Shown one piece after another: positions 39,485-48,289 of a DNA stretch of 64,000 nucleotides (positions are counted from its first letter, which is position 1; the number at the start of each line of letters is the position of its first letter). The stretch is taken from positions 620,001 to 684,000 of the forward strand of contig NZ_SLZF01000001.1 in NCBI RefSeq assembly GCF_004341515.1, given 5' to 3'. The position numbers and the translations under genes are program-made. This DNA comes from Allobosea sp. BK604. Its GTDB lineage: Bacteria; Pseudomonadota; Alphaproteobacteria; Rhizobiales; Beijerinckiaceae. The notes beneath the pieces are model-generated. The model worked only from the letters and a program-made list of their open reading frames with translations. It was not told the DNA's origin and searched no databases.

Positions 39485-40483
39485 ATGATGAAAGCGGACA
39501 GCGCGGCCGATATGGCCGCGATAGCTCGGGATACCACCCGCTTCTCGCGTCCGGTGCGTTACGTCGTTCGCGCGGTCCTGTTTCTCGCCCTGATCGGCTT
39601 CCTCGGCTATATCCTGCATCGCGGTCTGGTCGACGCCTTCATGGCCAATCCCGGCCTGAACGGCTTGATCGTCGGCGCGCTCGCAGTCGGCATCCTGGTC
39701 GCGCTGCGCGAATTCTGGCGGCTCTATAGCGAGGCCCGCGCCGCCACCATCCTCGCCCAGAACCCGGCCCATGCCGAGGTCGAGCGCAGCCAGGTCATCG
39801 CGCCGCTCGGCTCGGTCCTGCCGGCATTGGAGAAGCGCACGCTCGCCCCGGCCCAGGCCGCGACCGTGCTCGAATCGATCGCAGTCAGGCTCGACGACGG
39901 CCGCGAAGTGCTGCGCTATCTCGCCGGCCTGCTCGTCTTCCTCGGCCTGCTCGGCACCTTCTGGGGCTTGCTCGACACGGTCGGCTCGGTCGGCGGCGTC
40001 ATCAACGGCCTGCGCACCGGTGCGGAGGCCGGCGTGCTCTTCGACGAGCTCAAGGCCGGCCTGTCCAAGCCTCTCGCCGGCATGGGCCTGTCCTTCTCGG
40101 CCTCGCTCTTCGGCATCGCCGGCTCGCTCATCCTCGGCTTCCTGGAATTGCAGGTCGGCCAGGCGCAGCGCCGCTTTCGCAACGAGGTCGAGAGCTGGCT
40201 CGGGACGCGCAGCTTGGTGGCCGCGCCGGCCGCCGCCGCTGCGATCGACAATGCGCTGGGCGAGCGGCTCGACCAGCTCACCGCGGCGCTCGCTGACGGC
40301 CCCAACAACCGCGCCGCCACCCAGGCCCTCTCCAACCTCGCCGAGGGCGTGCAGGGCCTCGTACAGCATATGCGCGCCGAGCAGCAGCTGATCCGCGACT
40401 GGGTCGAGGCCCAGGCCGCCCGCGAGAAGGACCTGAAGCGCCTGATCGAGCGCCTGACCTCCAGCCATGTCAACGAGCCATGA
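39485..40483 (+). CDS. MotA/TolQ/ExbB-type proton-channel protein
   Basis: 332 residues from the ATG at 39485 (GGAAGACGGGG upstream). Four membrane segments are seen: LFLALIGFLGYIL, LIVGALAVGILVALREF, YLAGLLVFLGLLGTFWGLLD and FSASLFGIAGSLILGFLEL. The third matches the TolQ/MotA channel helix. The C-terminal third is soluble and coiled-coil rich. With the OmpA-like partner downstream it should form a peptidoglycan-anchored, proton-driven stator. No flagellar genes are nearby. Confidence 0.88.
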   Translation: MMKADSAADMAAIARDTTRFSRPVRYVVRAVLFLALIGFLGYILHRGLVDAFMANPGLNGLIVGALAVGILVALREFWRLYSEARAATILAQNPAHAEVERSQVIAPLGSVLPALEKRTLAPAQAATVLESIAVRLDDGREVLRYLAGLLVFLGLLGTFWGLLDTVGSVGGVINGLRTGAEAGVLFDELKAGLSKPLAGMGLSFSASLFGIAGSLILGFLELQVGQAQRRFRNEVESWLGTRSLVAAPAAAAAIDNALGERLDQLTAALADGPNNRAATQALSNLAEGVQGLVQHMRAEQQLIRDWVEAQAAREKDLKRLIERLTSSHVNEP

Positions 40484-40538
40484 TCGCGCCACGGACCCCG
40501 TCGATGATCGCCCCTGACCTCGTGGAGCTTCGATAGCA

Positions 40539-41555
40539 ATGGCCCTGTCGCGCGCCCATCGCCGTGAGCAGCCGAATTTCTGGCCCGGCTTCGTCGATGC
40601 GCTCTCGACGATGCTGATCAGCATCGTCTTCCTGCTCTCGGTGTTCGTGCTCGGACAGTTCTTCCTGTCGCAGGAGCTGACCGGCAAGGACAGCGCGCTC
40701 GAGCGGCTCAACCGCCAGATCTCCGAGCTGACCGACCTGCTCGCCCTGGAGCGCTCCTCCAACCGCCAGGCGCAGGAGAGCCTGCAGCTCATGCAGTCGA
40801 CGCTGACGCGCGAGCAGGCCGAGCGCAGCCGCATCTCCGACCAGCTCGCCGCCCAGAACGGCAATTATCCGGCCCAGCTCGCCGAGCAGCAAAAGGCGCT
40901 CGATCAGGAGAAGCAGCTTTCGGCCCGTGCCCAGTCGACGGTCGATCTCGTCAACCAGCAGATCTCCGCGATGCGCCGCCAGCTCGCGGCGCTTGAGGAG
41001 GCCCTCTCCGCCTCCGAGGCCAAGGACAAGGAATCGCAGACGCGCATTTCCGAGCTCGGCTCGCGCCTCAACGTCGCGCTGGCCCAGCGCGTGCAGGAAC
41101 TGGCGCGCTATCGCTCCGACTTCTTCGGCCGGCTGCGCCAGGTGCTCGGCACCCGGCCTGACATCCGCGTCGTCGGCGACCGTTTCGTCTTCCAGTCCGA
41201 GGTCTTCTTCGACGCCGGCCAGGCTGTCCTGAAGCCCGAGGGCAAGACCGAGCTCGACAAGCTCGCGTCGATCCTGACCGATCTCGGCCGCGAGATGCCG
41301 CCCGACATCCCCTGGATCCTGCGCGTCGACGGCCATACCGACGCCCGTCCGATCCGCTCGCCGCAGTTCCCCTCGAACTGGGCGCTCTCGACGGCGCGCG
41401 CCGTCTCGGTGGTGGAATACCTGATCTCCCGCGGCCTCCCGGCCGACCGCATCGCCGCAACCGGCTTCGGCGAATTCCAGCCGCTCGACGTCGCGACGAC
41501 GGACGACGCCTACAGGCGCAACCGCAGGATCGAGTTCAAGATCACGGAGCGCTGA
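40539..41555 (+). CDS. MotB-like OmpA-domain protein with long coiled coil
   Basis: 338 residues: an N-terminal membrane helix NFWPGFVDALSTMLISIVFL carrying an Asp in the MotB proton-site position, a coiled coil (about 45-190, e.g. LNRQISELTDLLALERSSN), and a C-terminal OmpA-like domain (FFDAGQAVLKPEGKTELDK, VDGHTDARPI, RRIEFKITER). It is the peptidoglycan-binding partner of the preceding MotA-like channel. The long coiled coil and periplasmic domain are unusual for flagellar MotB. Confidence 0.9.
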   Translation: MALSRAHRREQPNFWPGFVDALSTMLISIVFLLSVFVLGQFFLSQELTGKDSALERLNRQISELTDLLALERSSNRQAQESLQLMQSTLTREQAERSRISDQLAAQNGNYPAQLAEQQKALDQEKQLSARAQSTVDLVNQQISAMRRQLAALEEALSASEAKDKESQTRISELGSRLNVALAQRVQELARYRSDFFGRLRQVLGTRPDIRVVGDRFVFQSEVFFDAGQAVLKPEGKTELDKLASILTDLGREMPPDIPWILRVDGHTDARPIRSPQFPSNWALSTARAVSVVEYLISRGLPADRIAATGFGEFQPLDVATTDDAYRRNRRIEFKITER

Positions 41556-41888
41556 GGCCCCCGAGCTCCAGGCACCTGTTACCTGCCGATCGCTCAGGTC
41601 CTCAACCTTCTACGGCATGACTCTGCCGTTTGAGCGACGATAGACAAGCCTGCTGCAGTGGTTTCAAGCACATCGCGGCGATGACGGGAACCGCCACCGC
41701 AACGACTGTCTGTGACCCGAAACACAGTCAGCCCTCGGCCAATCCGGCTATGCAACGCAGCGCCTGGACGATTGGCTTGTCATCCGCCCAGGAGCGTCAG
41801 CACGGACGGGAGCACGAAGTTGGTGGGGCCTGCCGGAACCACCCGATTTAATCCGAGCTCCAGCCAAGCCAGCATTCAGGAGAGACCG
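41556..41888. other. Non-coding gap upstream of two small envelope genes
   Basis: These 333 bp contain only short open frames without ribosome-binding sites. I find no hairpin repeat, terminator with T tract, or recognisable promoter. Confidence 0.5.
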
Positions 41889-42191
41889 ATGCGCCGTCTC
41901 GCTGCTGCACTTGTCTCGCTTGCCGCGTGCAGCTCTTTGCTCCACGCCCAAACCGCCGCTCCACTCGATCAGCAGCAATTTGCGACAGCCTGCTACGCTT
42001 GGCGTGACCATGTGCTGAACGCGGTCCGACTCAATAGCGGAACCGGCGTTCTGTCGGCCGACGACGCATCGGCGATGAACGGGCTCACCGAGATACTCGG
42101 CAAGCGCTGTGGCGGTGACGATCCGCAGCGGATGCTGCACCTCTTCGCCGTCGTTCTGGAAGCGCTGAGCGACCAGGGGTATCAGCAGTGA
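41889..42191 (+). CDS. Small exported hypothetical protein
   Basis: From the ATG at 41889 (GGAGAGACC upstream) there are 100 residues. A signal peptide (LAAALVSLAACSSLLHAQT) is followed by an acidic helical domain with two cysteines (ATACYAWRDHV and GKRCGGDDPQ) that could form a disulfide. The Ala-Ala-Cys in the leader could also be read as a weak lipobox. No family is recognised. It is coupled to the next gene by a GTGA overlap. Confidence 0.72.
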   Translation: MRRLAAALVSLAACSSLLHAQTAAPLDQQQFATACYAWRDHVLNAVRLNSGTGVLSADDASAMNGLTEILGKRCGGDDPQRMLHLFAVVLEALSDQGYQQ

Positions 42192-42472
42192 CCGCGCCGG
42201 ATGGTATCGCCGATGCGATCGGCTTTTTCGCATCCGGCATGACTCTGGCGGCATTTTCCTGCAGGCGAATGAGGTCGCTGCGCGCGGCCGCCATCCTCGC
42301 CAACCTGCTTTTCATCGCCTATGGCGCGCTATTGAACCTCTTGCCGGTGCTCTTGCTCCATTGCCTGCTTCTGCCTCTCAACATCATGCGCCTCGCGAAT
42401 TGCATGCGGAATGGACAGGGTGACTGGGCTGCTCCGAAGCCGGATGATGCCTCGTTCCAGCGGATGCGTTGA
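42188..42472 (+). CDS. Small membrane protein resembling the membrane module of Popeye/cNMP-binding proteins
   Basis: 94 residues starting with GTG at 42188. Three hydrophobic segments (IGFFASGMTLAAFSCRRM, AAILANLLFIAYGALLNLLP, LLLHCLLLPLNIMRLANCM) match the membrane region that precedes a cyclic-nucleotide-binding domain in some bacterial proteins, especially the FIAYG and LLPLNIMRL stretches. The nucleotide-binding domain itself is absent. Function unknown. Confidence 0.72.
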   Translation: MTAPDGIADAIGFFASGMTLAAFSCRRMRSLRAAAILANLLFIAYGALLNLLPVLLLHCLLLPLNIMRLANCMRNGQGDWAAPKPDDASFQRMR

Positions 42473-42565
42473 GTCCCCGCTCTCTCGACAACGCTTCTGA
42501 ACACCGGCGCAGCGCACCACAATGCCGGGAAGCACGGGCGAAGCCCGCAAAGGACCGGCAGGCTG

Positions 42566-43360
42566 CTACCGGCTCATCGCCGCCAGCGCATTGCGCATCG
42601 AGTCGCTGGGAATGCCGAACAGGCCGCTATAGGGCCATTCCAGGTCGACGATCACGAACATCACGCTCGAGATCGAGACGACGCCGATCGCCAGCACCAC
42701 GGCCGCCAGAAGCTTACGCGGCACCTGCAGGCCGAAGGAGACGAAGACCAGCATCAGCCAGAAGACCACGACATTGATGAAGATGTTGGTCTGCGTGCCG
42801 TGCCCGTCCTCGATCACCGCCCAGCGCTTCTGCCGGAACTCGGCGAAACTGTCGCGGCACTCCGCAGCGAGGTTGCGGCGCAGCGTATCCGGCGCGTCGA
42901 GCGCGTTGATCTCCCGGCTGATCTCGCGCATGAGCACGGTCAGCGCCGAGCTCTCGCCCTGACGCGGCATGGTGGAGGTGTCGGGGTAGCTGACGCCCTG
43001 CGGCTTCGGCTCGTCCGGCCAGGTGCTGGCGATCACCGCCGCGGTGTAGCTGCGCAGCTTCTGGCGGGTCGGCTCGGCCTCAGGCCCATATTCGCGCAGG
43101 CACTGGTCGAGCTGGGCGAGTTGCCCGGCATCGGCGTTGCGGTCGCGATAGGACATGTCGAAAGCGGCCTTGCCGCTGGACAATTGCAGGCTGAGCACCA
43201 GCGCCGCGAAGGTGACGAGCAGGCTCGTCACCAGCCGCAGCGCTTCAATGTTGCGTTCGGTGAGGTGCTCCTCGGGCAGCCAGCCACGCAGCAGCACGCC
43301 AAAGATCGCGCTGGCGCTGAGCAACCCGCAGAAGATCAGGGCCGAGAGCACCTCAGACAT
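42566..43360 (-). CDS. DUF4239 bestrophin-like membrane protein
   Basis: 264 residues with two N-terminal membrane segments (LIFCGLLSASAIFGVLL and LRLVTSLLVTFAALVLSLQL), a soluble middle region and two C-terminal segments (NIFINVVVFWLMLVFVSFGL and VVLAIGVVSISSVMFVIVDL). The pattern LEWPYSGLFGIPSDSMRNAL at the end is typical of DUF4239. Function unknown; the family is compared with bestrophin channels. It is divergent from the lipase gene. Confidence 0.87.
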   Translation of the reverse strand: MSEVLSALIFCGLLSASAIFGVLLRGWLPEEHLTERNIEALRLVTSLLVTFAALVLSLQLSSGKAAFDMSYRDRNADAGQLAQLDQCLREYGPEAEPTRQKLRSYTAAVIASTWPDEPKPQGVSYPDTSTMPRQGESSALTVLMREISREINALDAPDTLRRNLAAECRDSFAEFRQKRWAVIEDGHGTQTNIFINVVVFWLMLVFVSFGLQVPRKLLAAVVLAIGVVSISSVMFVIVDLEWPYSGLFGIPSDSMRNALAAMSR

Positions 43361-43493
43361 GTGACGCGTTCCTTTCGTCCGGGAGGCGGCGCATGGCCAT
43401 CGATCCGGAAAGATGCCAGGGTCGCAATGGACCTGCAGCCCTCATCCTCAAGCTGCACTGCTCAGGACATGGCCGGACGCCCGGAGACAATCG

Positions 43494-44666
43494 ATGCGCC
43501 AACTCGTCTTCGCGCTGATGCTTTGCCTTGTCCAGATAAGCGCTCCTTCGAATGCCCGGGCACAGTCCGATTTCTATGCGCCGTCAGGCCTCGACCTTAG
43601 GTCAGGGCGCCCCGGGACCCTGCTGCGTATCCAACCCCTGCCGGGCGCGCCGGACGGCGCCAGCGCCTATCGCATCATCTACCGCTCGACCAGGCTCGAC
43701 GGCCGGCCTATCCCGGTCTCGGGCGTCGTCATCGTGCCCGCCACGCCGGCGCCGGCCGGAGGACGGTCAGTGGTCGCCTGGGCCCATCCGACCTCCGGCG
43801 TCGAGGATCAATGCGCCCCCTCGCGCGCCAACATCTTCTTCAACACGGTCCAGGGTCTCGGTGCCATGCTGGCGCGCGGCTATGTCGTCGCCGCCACCGA
43901 CTATCCCGGCCTCGGCATGCCCGGCCCGCATCCTTATCTGGTCGGCATCAGCGAGGGCCGGGCCGTACTCGATTCGGTCCGCGCCGCCCGCGCGCTGCCG
44001 GGGGCTCAGGCCGGCAGCAATTTTGCCGTCTGGGGCCATTCGCAGGGCGGCCAGGCCGCTCTCTTCACCGGAACCCTGGCACGGCAATACGCGCCTGAAC
44101 TGAAGCTCGTCGGCGTCGCCGCCGCCGCGCCCGCAACCGAGCTCGCCCCCCTGCTCGCCGCCGACATCGACACCTCCGGCGGGCGGAACCTCACGGCGAT
44201 GACGCTCTGGTCCTGGTCGCGCGTCTACAACGCGCCGATCACCGCCGTGGTCACGCCGGAGGCCATCCCGGTCGTCGACGAGCTGGCGGGTGAGTGCATC
44301 GAGCGCATCTTCGACGTCTTCGCCCGCCTGACCCCGACCAGCGCACTTGAGCGCAGCTTCCTCAAATCCGAGAGCTTCGCCACGCAGGAGCCCTGGCGCT
44401 CCCTGCTCGCCCGCAACACGCCTGGCTTGCTGCCGCGCGGCGTGCCCCTCTTCCTGGCCCAGGGCACTGCCGATACGCTGGTGCGCCCCCAGGTCACGCG
44501 CGACTACGCCACCAGGCAATGCCGGGCCGGGCGCGCCGTCGAGCTCGACTGGCTGCCCGATGTCGGCCATCTCTTCGCCGCGCGCGACAGTGCCGATGCC
44601 GCTGTCGCCTGGATGGCCGATCGCTTCGCCGGCCGGCCGCCGCCGAGCAATTGCGTGGGACGTTAA
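43494..44666 (+). CDS. Secretory lipase/alpha-beta hydrolase
   Basis: From the ATG at 43494 (GGAG upstream) there are 390 residues. A signal peptide (ALMLCLVQISAPSNARAQ) leads to an alpha/beta hydrolase domain with the nucleophile elbow GHSQGG and the pattern VVAATDYPGLGMPGPHPYL typical of the secretory lipase (LIP) family; the catalytic His is likely in DVGHLFAARD. It acts in the periplasm or outside. Its TAA stop is the first triplet of a hairpin repeat. Confidence 0.9.
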   Translation: MRQLVFALMLCLVQISAPSNARAQSDFYAPSGLDLRSGRPGTLLRIQPLPGAPDGASAYRIIYRSTRLDGRPIPVSGVVIVPATPAPAGGRSVVAWAHPTSGVEDQCAPSRANIFFNTVQGLGAMLARGYVVAATDYPGLGMPGPHPYLVGISEGRAVLDSVRAARALPGAQAGSNFAVWGHSQGGQAALFTGTLARQYAPELKLVGVAAAAPATELAPLLAADIDTSGGRNLTAMTLWSWSRVYNAPITAVVTPEAIPVVDELAGECIERIFDVFARLTPTSALERSFLKSESFATQEPWRSLLARNTPGLLPRGVPLFLAQGTADTLVRPQVTRDYATRQCRAGRAVELDWLPDVGHLFAARDSADAAVAWMADRFAGRPPPSNCVGR

Positions 44667-44768
44667 AGCATTTTCGAGCGAAGTGGATGCCGGTTCGCGT
44701 GAAGAAAATGCGTTAAAACAAAGAGATAGAGTATTTCTGCGTTTCGAAGAAGCGCGGAAAAGCTCTAA
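44664..44768. repeat. Intergenic hairpin repeat, GCATTTTC type, copy 3
   Basis: TAAAGCATTTTCGAGCGAAG with CGGTTCGCGTGAAGAAAATGC, then a second imperfect hairpin ending GCTCTAA. The first TAA stops the lipase gene on plus, and the final CTA is the TAG stop of the ABC exporter on minus. Confidence 0.88.
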
Positions 44769-46543
44769 GCGGCTTCGAGCCCGAATTGCAGAGCCGCCAG
44801 CCTGGCATAGAGCCCGCCGCGGGCCTTGAGCTCGGCATGGCTGCCCTCCTCGACGACGCGGCCTTCGTCCATCACCAGGATGCGGTCGGCCGAGAGGATC
44901 GTGGCAAGGCGATGCGCGACGACCAGCGTGGTGCGGCCCTGCATCAAGCGATCGAGCGCATCCTGCACGGCCCGCTCGCTCTCGGAATCGAGCGCCGAGG
45001 TCGCCTCGTCGAGCAGCAGGATCGGCGCGTCCTTCAAGACCGCGCGCGCGATCGCGAGACGCTGGCGCTGGCCGCCCGAAAGCGTGACGCCGCGCTCGCC
45101 GACGATCGTGTCATAGCCATCGGGCAGGTCGCGGATGAAGCCGTCGGCAGCGGCCAGGCGTGCCGCCTGCTCGACCTCCTCGCGGCTGGCATCGGGCCGG
45201 CCATAGGCGATGTTGTCGCGCACGGAGACGCCGAACACTGTCGGCTCCTGTGGCACCAGGGCGAAGCGTTCGCGCCAGGCGGACGGATCGGCCTCGGGCC
45301 CGGCGACGCCATCGACCGTGACGCGGCCGGAGGCGGGATCGTAGAAGCGCAGGGCGAGTTGCAGCACCGTGCTCTTGCCGGCTCCGGACGGGCCCACCAG
45401 CGCGACGCGTTCGCCGGGCCGGATGCTGAACGAGAGATCATGCAGCGCGGAGGCCGTGCGGTTCGGATAGGCGAAGGAGACATGCTCGAAGGCGAGCTCG
45501 CCAAGCGACGGATCCGGCATGCGCCTGGGGTTCGGCGGCGCGGCGATGACCGGCTTGGTGGCGAGGATCTCGCCGAGCCGCCCGGCGGCACCGGCAGCGG
45601 CAGAGAACTCGCCATAGACCTCGGAGAGCTGGCCGAGCGAGCTTGCCGCCAGCACCGCATAGAGCACGAACTGCGACAGCCGCCCGGTCGTCATATGGCC
45701 GGCGAAAACCTCGGTCGCGCCGGTCCAGAGCACCCAGACCACGCTGGCGCTGACCAGGAAGATCGCGACGCCCGAGAGGATGGCGCGCGAGGCGGTGGCG
45801 GAACGCGAGGCGTCATAGGCCTCGTCCGAAGCCTTGGTGAAGGCGCCGGCTGTCTGCCGTTCGGCCCCGAAGGACTGCATGGTCCGGATCGCGCCGACCG
45901 CCTCGGAGGCGAAGGCGGAGGTATCCGCGAGCCGATCCTGCGCTGCTCGCGCTCGCTTGCGCACCGAGCGCCCGGAGAGCACGAGCGGCACCACGATCAG
46001 CGGGATTGCCGCGATGACGATGGCCGAGAGCTGCGGGCTGGTGACGATCATCAGCCCGATGGCGCCGAGCACCATGATGCCGTTGCGCAACGCGATCGAG
46101 GCGGTCGAGCCGAAGGTCGATTTAATCTGCGTGGTGTCGGCGGTCAGGCGCGAGACGAGATCGCCTGCCCGGCTCGAATCGAAGAAAGCCGGCTCAAGCC
46201 TGGTCAGATGCGTGAAGACGTCGCTGCGCACATCCGAGACGATGCGCTCGCCGACCGTCATGACGAGATAGAAGCGCGCCGAGCTCGCCAGCGCCAGAAC
46301 GGCGACGATACCGACCAGCATGATGAAATAGCTGTTGGCAAGATGCTGGTCGCCGCCGGAAAAGCCGACATCGATGACGCGTCGCACTGCCAGCGGCAAG
46401 GCCAGCGTCGCGCAGGAGGCGACGATCAGCGCGATGATGGCGAGGCCGATCCGTCCCTTCTGGGCGAGCGCATAGGGCCAGAAGGCGGAGAGCGAGCGGA
46501 AATCGGGCCGCGTCTTTTTCTCGTTTTCGGGGCTATCGGCCAC
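44765..46543 (-). CDS. ABC exporter (MsbA/ABCB-type half-transporter)
   Basis: 592 residues with fused membrane and ATPase domains. Six membrane segments occupy about residues 30-320. The nucleotide-binding domain has Walker [10 protein letters not shown], the signature [14 protein letters not shown], Walker [13 protein letters not shown] and the H-loop VVAHRLATI. It works as a homodimer exporting a lipid, drug or peptide; the substrate is not readable. Its stop codon lies in the hairpin repeat at 44664-44768. Confidence 0.95.
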   Translation of the reverse strand: MADSPENEKKTRPDFRSLSAFWPYALAQKGRIGLAIIALIVASCATLALPLAVRRVIDVGFSGGDQHLANSYFIMLVGIVAVLALASSARFYLVMTVGERIVSDVRSDVFTHLTRLEPAFFDSSRAGDLVSRLTADTTQIKSTFGSTASIALRNGIMVLGAIGLMIVTSPQLSAIVIAAIPLIVVPLVLSGRSVRKRARAAQDRLADTSAFASEAVGAIRTMQSFGAERQTAGAFTKASDEAYDASRSATASRAILSGVAIFLVSASVVWVLWTGATEVFAGHMTTGRLSQFVLYAVLAASSLGQLSEVYGEFSAAAGAAGRLGEILATKPVIAAPPNPRRMPDPSLGELAFEHVSFAYPNRTASALHDLSFSIRPGERVALVGPSGAGKSTVLQLALRFYDPASGRVTVDGVAGPEADPSAWRERFALVPQEPTVFGVSVRDNIAYGRPDASREEVEQAARLAAADGFIRDLPDGYDTIVGERGVTLSGGQRQRLAIARAVLKDAPILLLDEATSALDSESERAVQDALDRLMQGRTTLVVAHRLATILSADRILVMDEGRVVEEGSHAELKARGGLYARLAALQFGLEAA

Positions 46544-46687
46544 GCTTCATTATCCTGTCATGCTTGCGCTGCCGGCTCGCCTGCGCTATGGGCACGCGAC
46601 TTCACGACAGGCTCATACGAATTGTTCGACGGGCCGGCCAGCTCTGCCTGGTTAAGACCGTGCCCGCTTACGATTGAGGATTTCGCC

Positions 46688-46921
46688 ATGAAGACCGGCA
46701 TCCATCCCGACTACCACACCATCAAGGTCGTCATGACCGATGGCACCGAATACTTCACGCGTTCGACGCTCGGCAAGGAGGGGGACACCCTCAACCTCGA
46801 CATCGACCCGAAGACCCACCCGGCCTGGACCGGTGGCTCGGCTCAGTTGCTCGACCGCGGCGGCCGCGTCTCGCGCTTCAATTCGCGCTTCGGCGCGCTG
46901 AGCGCCCTCGGCAAGAAGTAA
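46688..46921 (+). CDS. rpmE: 50S ribosomal protein L31
   Basis: 77 residues from the ATG at 46688 (GAGG eight bases upstream), beginning [19 protein letters not shown]. It lacks the CXXC zinc pairs, so it is the zinc-independent-like (C-minus) alphaproteobacterial form. A strong bidirectional terminator follows at once. It is divergent from the ABC exporter. Confidence 0.95.
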   Translation: MKTGIHPDYHTIKVVMTDGTEYFTRSTLGKEGDTLNLDIDPKTHPAWTGGSAQLLDRGGRVSRFNSRFGALSALGKK

Positions 46922-46961
46922 TTCGGACGCGATCGCTCGTCGATCGCGCCACTTCGACAAC

Positions 46962-46992
46962 AAAAAGCCCGGCCTCATCGGCCGGGCTTTTT
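46962..46992 (+). terminator. Intrinsic terminator after rpmE (bidirectional)
   Basis: AAAAAGCCCGGCC-TCATC-GGCCGGGCTTTTT is a symmetrical hairpin with A and T tracts on its two sides. It ends rpmE on plus and can end rcdA on minus. Confidence 0.88.
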
Positions 46993-47027
46993 GCGTTTCG
47001 GGCGGCGATTGGTCGCGGCGCCATGGC

Positions 47028-47552
47028 TCAGCGCAACATGCCCAGCCGGGCCTGGAGGCTCTCGAGCTGGCTCTGCACCGGGTTGGGCCGCTCTTCCTTC
47101 ACGGTGCCCGACATCAGCCCTTCGAGATGGCGGATACGGTCCTGCAGGCGCACGGAATGGGCGACCAGGTCGCGCAGCGCCTGCGGCAGGCGATCCGCCT
47201 CATGGGCTGGCGTCAGCAGCGGCTCGGCGATCTTGACCTTGTTCTTCTCGGTGCGCGCCTGCTCGGCCGTCATCTCGCCCTCGGCGACGGCGCGCTGGAC
47301 CAGCAGCCAGGAGGCGATCTGCATCAGGCGTGTGGTCAGGCGCATGCTCTCGGTCGCATAGGTCAGCGCGACCTCGCGCGGGAGCGCAGCGGAATCGGAC
47401 CGGCCCGGACCGTCGAGATAGCTCGCGGTCTGCTCGACCAGCCCCATCCCCTCGCGGAACAGCAGCATGAATGCATCCGATTTGACGAAGCCGCGCGCGA
47501 AAGAGATCGCCCCCTCATCCTGATCGGGCTTCAGCAGCGTCATGTCGTTCAT
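47028..47552 (-). CDS. rcdA: RcdA/DUF1465 adaptor for CtrA degradation
   Basis: The ATG at 47552 (GGAG eight bases upstream) gives 174 residues. The segment ESMRLTTRLMQIASWLLVQR and LFREGMGLVEQTASYLDGPG are diagnostic of DUF1465, the family of Caulobacter RcdA. RcdA delivers the master regulator CtrA to ClpXP with CpdR and PopA. The C-terminus (GLMSGTVKEERPNPVQSQL) is a flexible tail. A CtrA-type site and two CcrM sites lie upstream, separated from the gene by a terminator-like hairpin. Confidence 0.9.
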   Translation of the reverse strand: MNDMTLLKPDQDEGAISFARGFVKSDAFMLLFREGMGLVEQTASYLDGPGRSDSAALPREVALTYATESMRLTTRLMQIASWLLVQRAVAEGEMTAEQARTEKNKVKIAEPLLTPAHEADRLPQALRDLVAHSVRLQDRIRHLEGLMSGTVKEERPNPVQSQLESLQARLGMLR

Positions 47553-47690
47553 CGCGGTGTCTCCAATCGGCACGCGGCTGTGCGCGTCCGGTACGCCGCT
47601 CAGCCAGATGCCGCCAACACCGCAAGGATAGCGCCGCTGCGCGCCGGAGATACGGTAAGGTGTTGTTAACCTTAACGGCGCTAGGAGACG

Positions 47691-47717
47691 AAAAAAGAGC
47701 CGCCCCGAAGGCGGCTC
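47691..47717 (-). terminator. Intrinsic terminator between DUF1192 gene and rcdA
   Basis: GAGCCGCC/GGCGGCTC with a 5-nt loop is followed on the minus strand by TTTTTT. It lies 145 bp after the DUF1192 stop and 139 bp before the rcdA start. Confidence 0.85.
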
Positions 47718-47806
47718 GAAGGTCAACAGGGAGGCGTCAAACAGAGTGGGCAGGAGCCACTCGACATCCAGACAAACTGGACAATGCGATTCATACTTTG
47801 GAATCG

Positions 47807-47822
47807 TTAAGCGCCGGTTAAC
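47807..47822. promoter_or_regulatory. Putative CtrA-binding site with adjacent CcrM (GANTC) sites
   Basis: TTAA-GCGCCGG-TTAAC matches the CtrA consensus TTAA-N7-TTAAC. GAATC at 47801-47805 touches it and GATTC at 47788-47792 is near, giving two CcrM methylation sites within 35 bp. It lies in the gap between the DUF1192 gene and rcdA. Confidence 0.6.
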
Positions 47823-47861
47823 GCCTTCGTTCGGTTGTCGAAATGTTTGCCCCGTTTCGGG

Positions 47862-48062
47862 TCAACCCAGCTTGCGGAAGAAGGAGTCGGCGGCTGAGCG
47901 CGAAGCATCCTTCTTTGTCCGCATGTCCTTGAGCCGCTCGATCTCGGCGTTCAGCGCTTCGATGCGCTGGTCGATCTCCGAGAGCGACAGCATTGAGAGG
48001 TCCTGTCCGAGCTGGTGGAGCGGCTTCGGCGCTGGCCGGTCGTCATCTGAGAATATCGACAT
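47862..48062 (-). CDS. DUF1192 small protein
   Basis: From the ATG at 48062 (GAGG upstream) there are 66 residues. The body LSEIDQRIEALNAEIERLKD is a short coiled coil and the end AADSFFRKLG is the DUF1192 signature. These proteins are conserved beside rcdA and the quinone oxidoreductase in Rhizobiales, but have no known role. Longer in-frame extensions upstream have no ribosome-binding site. Confidence 0.88.
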   Translation of the reverse strand: MSIFSDDDRPAPKPLHQLGQDLSMLSLSEIDQRIEALNAEIERLKDMRTKKDASRSAADSFFRKLG

Positions 48063-48289
48063 GGCTGCCTCGTTTCTGGACAATGACGGCGGCCATACTA
48101 GAACGCTCTGCGCCAAGGTGAAATCACCCGGGCTGCAATTCAGGCTGGCCGTTACGGCAAGGAACCTGAGCGACTTTGCGCGAACGCGAACGGTCGCGCT
48201 CTGGCGGCGGCGCTGGCATATGAGCATTATGCCAGCCGAACGAGCCGGCCGCGCCGGGCGATATCACGCCAGAAAACAGGATTGCCGAG

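Noticed and set aside
39485..42472. Zorya-like defence system built on the MotA/OmpA pair
   Set aside because: Zorya needs ZorC/ZorD or ZorE genes; the following genes are two small envelope proteins and a DUF4239 protein, with no nuclease or helicase.
44786..46687. Long plus-strand open frame leading into rpmE
   Set aside because: Antisense to the ABC exporter; only the last 77 codons are the real L31 protein with a ribosome-binding site.
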